The position numbers were made by a program, and so were the translations under genes. The notes beneath the pieces were generated by a model that was not told where the DNA came from, ran no database searches, and was given only the letters and a program-made list of their open reading frames with translations. Positions 14,206 to 18,719 of a stretch of DNA of 18,719 nt are shown here, piece after piece. Numbering within the stretch: the first letter of the stretch is position 1; the number at the start of each line of letters is the position of its first letter. Origin of the DNA: an uncultured Alistipes sp. Its GTDB lineage: Bacteria; Bacteroidota; Bacteroidia; Bacteroidales; Rikenellaceae. The DNA is taken from contig CAUHCL010000030.1 of the NCBI GenBank assembly GCA_959604655.1, positions 1 through 18,719 on the forward strand, given 5' to 3'.

Positions 14206-14968
14206 TGCACCCATAGGCGTTTATGATTCGGGATTCGGCGGATTGTCGGTGTGGCGCGAGATACATCGGGCCCTGCCCGGGGAGTCGCTCGTCTACCTCG
14301 GTGACGGTCTGAACTGCCCTTACGGCTCGCTTTCGGAGGAACGCATCCGCAGCCTGGCCGAGCGCGCTGTGCGCGAGCTGATCGGCAGGGGATGCAAGCT
14401 GATAGTGGTGGCATGCAACACGGCCACCTCGGCGGCGATAGGCCATCTGCGCGCTACGTTTCCCGACGTGCCTTTCGTGGGGCTCGAACCCGCCGTGAAA
14501 CCCGCCTGCGAGCGTACGCGGACGGGCGTGGTGGGAGTCATAGCCACCGAGCGCAGCCTCACGGGGGCGAAGTTCCTCTCCACGCTGGCGCGTTACGGCG
14601 GCGGCGTGCGGGTGGTGAAGGCCGTGGGGCGCGGATTCGTCGAGGCCGTGGAGTCCGACGCCGAGGATGCTCCCGCCACGGAGGCCGCGGTGCGCGCCGT
14701 GCTCGATCCCGTCATTGCCGAGGGGGCCGACATCGTGGTGCTGGGCTGCACGCACTATCCGTTCCTGCGCGACACGATACGCAGGGTCGTCGGCGACCGC
14801 CCCGTGGAGATCATCGACTCGGGCGAGGCGGTGGAGAAGCGGGTGGAGAGTCTGCTCGACCAATATGACATGCGCGCCTCGGGTACGGCGGCGCCCGTGT
14901 TCGAGTTCCTCACTTTCGCCGACGAGGCCTACCGCGAGCGTCTGCGCCGCAAGGCTTTCGGCATCTGA
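14198..14968 (+). CDS. murI: Glutamate racemase
   Basis: This 256-residue cofactor-independent racemase makes D-glutamate for peptidoglycan. The two catalytic cysteines are C73 in ACNTATS and C184 in GCTHYPF. The N-terminal substrate loop is YDSGFGGLSV (9-18). The usual ARxPYG region reads GDGLNCPYGSLS (35-46), a variant I associate with Bacteroidetes racemases. The aspartate/glutamate racemase fold is complete and of normal length. The start overlaps aroK by 8 nt. Its placement in the same transcription unit as topoisomerase IV genes is of some interest, because racemases of several bacteria are known to inhibit gyrase; no such activity can be read from this sequence. Confidence 0.95.
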   Translation: MSDAPIGVYDSGFGGLSVWREIHRALPGESLVYLGDGLNCPYGSLSEERIRSLAERAVRELIGRGCKLIVVACNTATSAAIGHLRATFPDVPFVGLEPAVKPACERTRTGVVGVIATERSLTGAKFLSTLARYGGGVRVVKAVGRGFVEAVESDAEDAPATEAAVRAVLDPVIAEGADIVVLGCTHYPFLRDTIRRVVGDRPVEIIDSGEAVEKRVESLLDQYDMRASGTAAPVFEFLTFADEAYRERLRRKAFGI

Positions 14969-15013
14969 CGCGCGCGCGGCGGAGTTTGATTTTTATGGTT
15001 TATCTTTTACGGT

Positions 15014-15027
15014 CGGGCGTTTGCCCG
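15014..15027 (+). promoter_or_regulatory. Short hairpin in the ftsK leader
   Basis: CGGGC, loop GTTT, GCCCG form a 5-bp stem 16 nt before the ftsK start codon, in an otherwise T-rich 75-nt gap after murI. It might slow ribosome loading or act as a weak attenuator or terminator, but the stem is short and no clear U-tract follows. A near-match to the -7 element, TATCTTTT, lies just upstream at 15001-15008, without a well-placed -33 box. Confidence 0.3.
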
Positions 15028-15043
15028 CAACGGATTTTGATAT

Positions 15044-17956
15044 ATGGCACAACGAGTTAAAAAAACATCCGTCAAGAACCGTCCCGAGGCGGCGACGCCT
15101 GCGGCATCCAACGACAACATGTTGTGGATACTGGGATTCGTGATGCTGGTGTTCGGCGTGTTCGCCGTCTGTTCGGTGGTTTCCCACTTCTTCCACTGGT
15201 CGTCCGACCTGTCGGCCCTGCGTAACGACGCCGAGCTGTCGGGCGTGGAGATACCTTTCGAGAATCTGTGCAGCCGTTTCGGAGCCTCGGTGGCCTATCT
15301 GGTCGTCGACCGCTCGTTCGGCGTGTTCGGCATCATACTGCCCGTAGTCATAACGGTCGTGGGGTGGCGCATATTCCGCAAGAAGCGCCTGCATCTCAAC
15401 CATTTCGCCCTGAGTGCGGCCCTGATGCTGGTCATGGGTTCGCTTACGACGGGATTCATCGGCTCGCAGCTTTCGGTGGCCCACGACATCGGCGGACTCT
15501 TCGGGCATGCGTGCGCGGCCGATCTGGTACTCTTCGTAGGCGTGTTCGGCACCGTTCTGCTGCTGCTCGCAGGGTGGATACTTACGGGCGTGTTCATTAA
15601 CCGCAACTTCATCCGCACCGTGAACAGGGCGAGCGACGAGATGGTGAGCCGCAGCGAGCAGCTGGTGTCGGCGGTGCGCGACCGCGTGATAAAGAACCGC
15701 CGCGACGACGGCGCCGAGGAAGCCGACGATGCCGAAGAGGAAGAGGACGACGATATCGACGAGGCGGAAGCGGAGCGCGTGGAGCGTCCTGCGGAGGCGC
15801 GTCGTGAGACTGCGACGGAACGTCCGTCGGCCTCGGTCGCCCCCTCTGCGCAGCCCCGCACCATGTCGGCGGAGTCGGGCGAACGCGTCATGACCATCAA
15901 CGAGCGCGCCGCCATGATGATGAATGCCGCGAATGCGGGTGCCTCGGATGCGCATGCCTCGTCGGAGGACGACGAGGACATTATCGTCACTCCGCGCGGG
16001 GAGGCTGCCGATTCCGAAGCGGCGCCCGAGTTGCCCGAACCCGACGACGACGGATTCATCGTGATACCTCACGGCGGTGCGGTGCCCAACGAGATAGACG
16101 TTAACGCCTTGCTGTCCGACGACGGGGAGCAGGAGCCGCAGGCGGACGAGACGGAGTTCGACGAGGAAGGTTTCGCCGTGATTCCCCGCAGCGCCGCGAA
16201 TGCGGGCGGCGGACAAGAGGTGGCCGCCCCGTCTGCCGCTTCGGCCATGCCCTCTGTTGCTGCCGCACCCGCCGAGCAACCTGCCGAGCGTCGCGCCGAA
16301 CCGACTGCCGTGCCGTTCGATCCCGACGTGGAGGCGAAGACTCCGACAGAGGATGCGGGCGGACTCGTCGTAACGGTCCACGAGCGCGAGGCGAGCAGGG
16401 TGGACGAGAGCGATATCGCCGTCGACGACCTTTACGATCCCCTGCGCGATCTGGAGAACTACCGCAAGCCCTATGTCTCGCTGCTGGAGGATTACAAGTC
16501 GCCGCACAAGGTGAGCGACGCCGAGATCTACGACAACAAGTGCCGCATAGAGGAGACGCTGAAATATTTCGGTATCCCCATCGTTGATATCCACGCCACG
16601 GTGGGTCCCACCGTGACCCTCTACGAGATCGTGCAGGCGCAGGGCGTCAAGATCGCCAAGATACAGGGCCTCGAAAAGGACATAGCCCAGAGCCTCAAGG
16701 CATTGGGCATACGAATCATAGCGCCCATCTCGGGCCGCGGAACCATCGGTATCGAGGTGCCCAACCGCGACAAGCAGATCGTGTCGATGTATTCGGCCAT
16801 CTGTTCGGAGGAATTCCAGAGCTCGAAGGCCGAGCTGCCCGTGGTGATCGGCCGCACGATCCAGAACGAGAACTTCACCTTCGATCTTGCGAAGATGCCC
16901 CACCTTCTGGTCGCGGGTGCTACGGGACAGGGTAAGTCGGTGGGCCTTAACGCCATCATCACCTCGCTGCTCTACCGCAAGCATCCCGCGCAGCTGAAAT
17001 TCGTGATGATCGACCCCAAGATGGTGGAGTTCTCGGTATACAACAAGCTCGAACGCCACTTCCTGGCCAAGATGGAGTCGGAGGACGAGGCCATCGTGAC
17101 CGATCCCAAGAAGGCGGTTTACGTACTCAATTCGCTCGTCGAGGAGATGGGGCGCCGCCTGGAGCTGTGCAAGATGGCCACGGCGCGCAACATCGTCGAG
17201 TACAACGAGAAGTTCGTGGCGCGCCGACTCAATCCGCAGAAGGGACACCGCTACCTGCCCTACATAGTGGTCATCGTCGACGAGTTCGCCGACCTTATCA
17301 TGACCGCCAAGGAGGTCGAGGTGCCCGTCATGCGTCTGGCGCAGAAGGCCCGCGCCGTGGGCATCCACCTCATCATAGCCACGCAGCGCCCCGACGTGAA
17401 GATCATCACGGGAGGTATCAAGGCCAACTTCCCCGCGCGAATCGCTTTCCGCGTGATGCAGATGATCGACTCGCGTACCATCATCGACCAGCCCGGGGCC
17501 AACCAGCTCATCGGCCGCGGCGACATGCTCTTCTCGAAGGACGGCGAGCTGACCCGCATACAGTGCGGTCTGGTCGAGACCCGCGAGGTGGAGCGTCTGG
17601 TGGACTTCATCGCCAAGCAGCAGGGCTATACCGAGGCATATCCGTTGCCCGATTACGTGCCCGATGCGGGCGAGGGCGGCGGTTCGTCGGGCGCTTCGGA
17701 CGGCGAGAGCGGCGCCCCCGTCAAGTATGACGTGCTGTTCGGCGAGATAGCCCGTGCGGCCGTCACCAACGGCATGATCTCCACTTCGTCGATACAGCGC
17801 AACTACGAAGTCGGGTTCAACCGCGCGGGACGCATTATGTTGCAACTGGAGCGCGCGGGCATCGTGGGCCCGCAGATAGGTGCCAAGCCCCGCGAAATAA
17901 AGTTTTACGATCTGCCCTCTTTGGAGGCCAAGTTGCAGGATCTGGGAGTGTTCTGA
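15044..17956 (+). CDS. ftsK: DNA translocase FtsK
   Basis: This 970-residue septal DNA pump clears chromosome ends during division. Four membrane helices (about 26-47, 92-110, 120-140, 160-187) anchor it. A long acidic, Ala/Pro-rich linker spans about 190-460 and contains three copies of a short motif of the form (D/E)(D/E)GFxVIP(R/H). The motor has Walker A GATGQGKS (625-632) and Walker B VIVDEFADL (D746, E747), with ATQRPDVKIITGGIKANFPARIAFRV after it. The C-terminal gamma winged-helix domain (about 893-955) contains the helix ISTSSIQRNYEVGFNRAGRIM, which reads orientation sequences (KOPS). This is the full FtsK architecture. The start at ATG 15044 fits a basic cytosolic N-terminus before the first helix. 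The LolA-like gene follows after 24 nt. Confidence 0.96.
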   Translation: MAQRVKKTSVKNRPEAATPAASNDNMLWILGFVMLVFGVFAVCSVVSHFFHWSSDLSALRNDAELSGVEIPFENLCSRFGASVAYLVVDRSFGVFGIILPVVITVVGWRIFRKKRLHLNHFALSAALMLVMGSLTTGFIGSQLSVAHDIGGLFGHACAADLVLFVGVFGTVLLLLAGWILTGVFINRNFIRTVNRASDEMVSRSEQLVSAVRDRVIKNRRDDGAEEADDAEEEEDDDIDEAEAERVERPAEARRETATERPSASVAPSAQPRTMSAESGERVMTINERAAMMMNAANAGASDAHASSEDDEDIIVTPRGEAADSEAAPELPEPDDDGFIVIPHGGAVPNEIDVNALLSDDGEQEPQADETEFDEEGFAVIPRSAANAGGGQEVAAPSAASAMPSVAAAPAEQPAERRAEPTAVPFDPDVEAKTPTEDAGGLVVTVHEREASRVDESDIAVDDLYDPLRDLENYRKPYVSLLEDYKSPHKVSDAEIYDNKCRIEETLKYFGIPIVDIHATVGPTVTLYEIVQAQGVKIAKIQGLEKDIAQSLKALGIRIIAPISGRGTIGIEVPNRDKQIVSMYSAICSEEFQSSKAELPVVIGRTIQNENFTFDLAKMPHLLVAGATGQGKSVGLNAIITSLLYRKHPAQLKFVMIDPKMVEFSVYNKLERHFLAKMESEDEAIVTDPKKAVYVLNSLVEEMGRRLELCKMATARNIVEYNEKFVARRLNPQKGHRYLPYIVVIVDEFADLIMTAKEVEVPVMRLAQKARAVGIHLIIATQRPDVKIITGGIKANFPARIAFRVMQMIDSRTIIDQPGANQLIGRGDMLFSKDGELTRIQCGLVETREVERLVDFIAKQQGYTEAYPLPDYVPDAGEGGGSSGASDGESGAPVKYDVLFGEIARAAVTNGMISTSSIQRNYEVGFNRAGRIMLQLERAGIVGPQIGAKPREIKFYDLPSLEAKLQDLGVF

Positions 17957-17980
17957 CACCCCGTTTGAATTTGTTATGCC

Positions 17981-18580
17981 ATGAAACGATCGATTCTTGT
18001 TCTGTTCGCCCTGCTGGCAGCCGCTGGCAGCTGCCGCGCCGACGATGCCGCGCAGGCCGTTCTGCGCCGCACGGCCGACTATGTGAAAAAGCTGGGACGC
18101 TACGGCGTGTCGTTCGTGCTCACGTCGGGCGACTACTCATCGTCGGGCCGCTATGCCGTGGAGGGCGACGTATATTATATAGAGGTCGATAATGCCGAGG
18201 TCTATTCCGACGGCAAGACCCGCTTCGAGGTGAACCATTCGCGCAAGGAGGTCAGCGTGGACGACATGGATACATCGAGCCGCAACATCCTCGACAACCC
18301 CACGCGCTGCTTCGATTTCGTCGGCACCGACTATCGGTCGGAGGTGGAGTCGCGCGACGGCGATGTCGTGACTCTGCACCTGCGTGCCGTCGATCCCGAG
18401 GTCGAGGGCGATATCCGCCTTACTGTTTCCGAGTCGACGGGGCGCCCGTCGTCGATCACCTATACGCTCTACGACGACAGTGTGACGGTGCGTATCACCG
18501 ACATCTTCAGTTCCTCGGAGAGGGTGAAGCGCTTCGACCGCTCGGCATACCGCGACTACGAGATGATCGATTTCCGATAA
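17981..18580 (+). CDS. LolA-like outer-membrane lipoprotein carrier protein
   Basis: This 199-residue exported protein has a signal peptide (MKRSILVLFALLAAAGSCRA). Cleavage by signal peptidase I after CRA is plausible, but the GSC could also be read as a weak lipobox. The mature part has the alternating beta-strand pattern of the LolA/LolB half-barrel: SVSFVLTSGDYSSSGRYAVEGDVYYIEVDNAEVYSDGKTRFEVNH-type strands, then YTLYDDSVTVRITDIF near the end. The GDVYYIE and SDGKTRFEVNH segments are typical of Bacteroidetes LolA-like proteins, which often follow ftsK, as here. It would escort lipoproteins across the periplasm. The similarity is to the family fold; a strict lolA symbol is not claimed. Confidence 0.85.
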   Translation: MKRSILVLFALLAAAGSCRADDAAQAVLRRTADYVKKLGRYGVSFVLTSGDYSSSGRYAVEGDVYYIEVDNAEVYSDGKTRFEVNHSRKEVSVDDMDTSSRNILDNPTRCFDFVGTDYRSEVESRDGDVVTLHLRAVDPEVEGDIRLTVSESTGRPSSITYTLYDDSVTVRITDIFSSSERVKRFDRSAYRDYEMIDFR

Positions 18581-18585
18581 GCTGT

Positions 18586-18642
18586 ACGGGCGGCTGTCTG
18601 CCGACGGGGGAGACTTCGGCCCGTGCAGTCCTGCGGGCTGCA
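18586..18642 (+). terminator. Possible hairpin terminator after the LolA-like gene
   Basis: Just after the stop codon, ACGGGC (18586-18591) can pair with GCCCGT (18619-18624). An alternative, more compact hairpin is TGCAGTCC (18624-18631), loop TGC, GGGCTGCA (18635-18642), an 8-bp stem with one G-T wobble, followed by ATATT. There is no real U-tract, so termination is only possible. The remaining bases to the window end hold no supported feature. Confidence 0.35.
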
Positions 18643-18719
18643 ATATTAACGCGCGTCAGCCTCACCCGCGGCAGAAGCGATTTCGGGAAAAGGGCGGCCG
18701 CGGCGACGGAGCGTAAAGA

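Noticed and set aside
14993..17959. 988-codon open frame on the minus strand opposite ftsK
   Set aside because: It is an antisense shadow caused by high GC and biased codon use; its His/Arg/Leu-rich composition matches no protein family, while ftsK on the plus strand has all expected motifs. Similar long shadows lie opposite recQ, parE, parC and rlmI.
18581..18719. Possible fourth, decayed copy of the dispersed repeat (CTGTCTGCCGAC and GCAGTCC segments)
   Set aside because: Only short pieces match, and the order and both hairpin stems are not kept, so it is treated as a plain post-gene hairpin region.

Overview
The window is a chromosomal segment of a high-GC member of the Bacteroidales, most like Alistipes or another Rikenellaceae genus. 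This is inferred from protein character (Bacteroidetes-style FtsK, ParE/ParC, MurI and RlmI) and from promoter grammar. Five genes are preceded by the Bacteroidetes -7 element TAnnTTTG, and every copy continues with C. Shine-Dalgarno sequences are not evident. No tRNA, rRNA, CRISPR array, prophage or insertion sequence was seen. Nearly all genes belong to conserved housekeeping families.

Layout. Positions 1-513 (minus strand) hold a PqqD-like small protein followed by a His/Cys-rich exported protein that runs off the left edge. Divergent from them is recQ (592-2514). Its stop codon forms part of the promoter of a DEDDy 3'-5' exonuclease (2538-3155), which overlaps an RlmI-type 23S rRNA methyltransferase (3145-4350). 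An HSL-family esterase with an export signal follows (4485-5480). Convergent to it is a two-gene minus-strand unit: an ECF sigma factor (5865-6425) overlapping a small two-TM protein that may be its regulator (5489-5878). A three-TM protein (6599-7024) diverges from the sigma gene. A metallo-beta-lactamase-fold hydrolase (7199-7918, minus) comes next. The right half is a long rightward block: plsC, parE, parC, aroK, murI, ftsK and a LolA-like carrier.

How the genes fit together. The right-hand block joins phospholipid synthesis, chromosome decatenation (topoisomerase IV), the shikimate pathway, D-glutamate supply for peptidoglycan, chromosome translocation at the septum and lipoprotein transport, so it reads as a growth and division cluster. 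The sigma region is a small self-contained regulatory circuit. Two nearly identical divergent ECF-type promoters (TGTAACC, 15 nt, CGTCTAA) lie back to back between the sigma gene and the three-TM gene, which suggests that the sigma factor drives both its own operon and the membrane protein.

The least expected structure is a dispersed intergenic repeat of about 90-107 bp with three copies (4351-4457, 7092-7196, and 8054-8143 inverted). Each copy has two hairpins. The first hairpin changes sequence between copies but keeps its base pairing, which is a covariation signature of a conserved fold. This repeat and the divergent ECF promoter pair are the main candidates for something not yet described.
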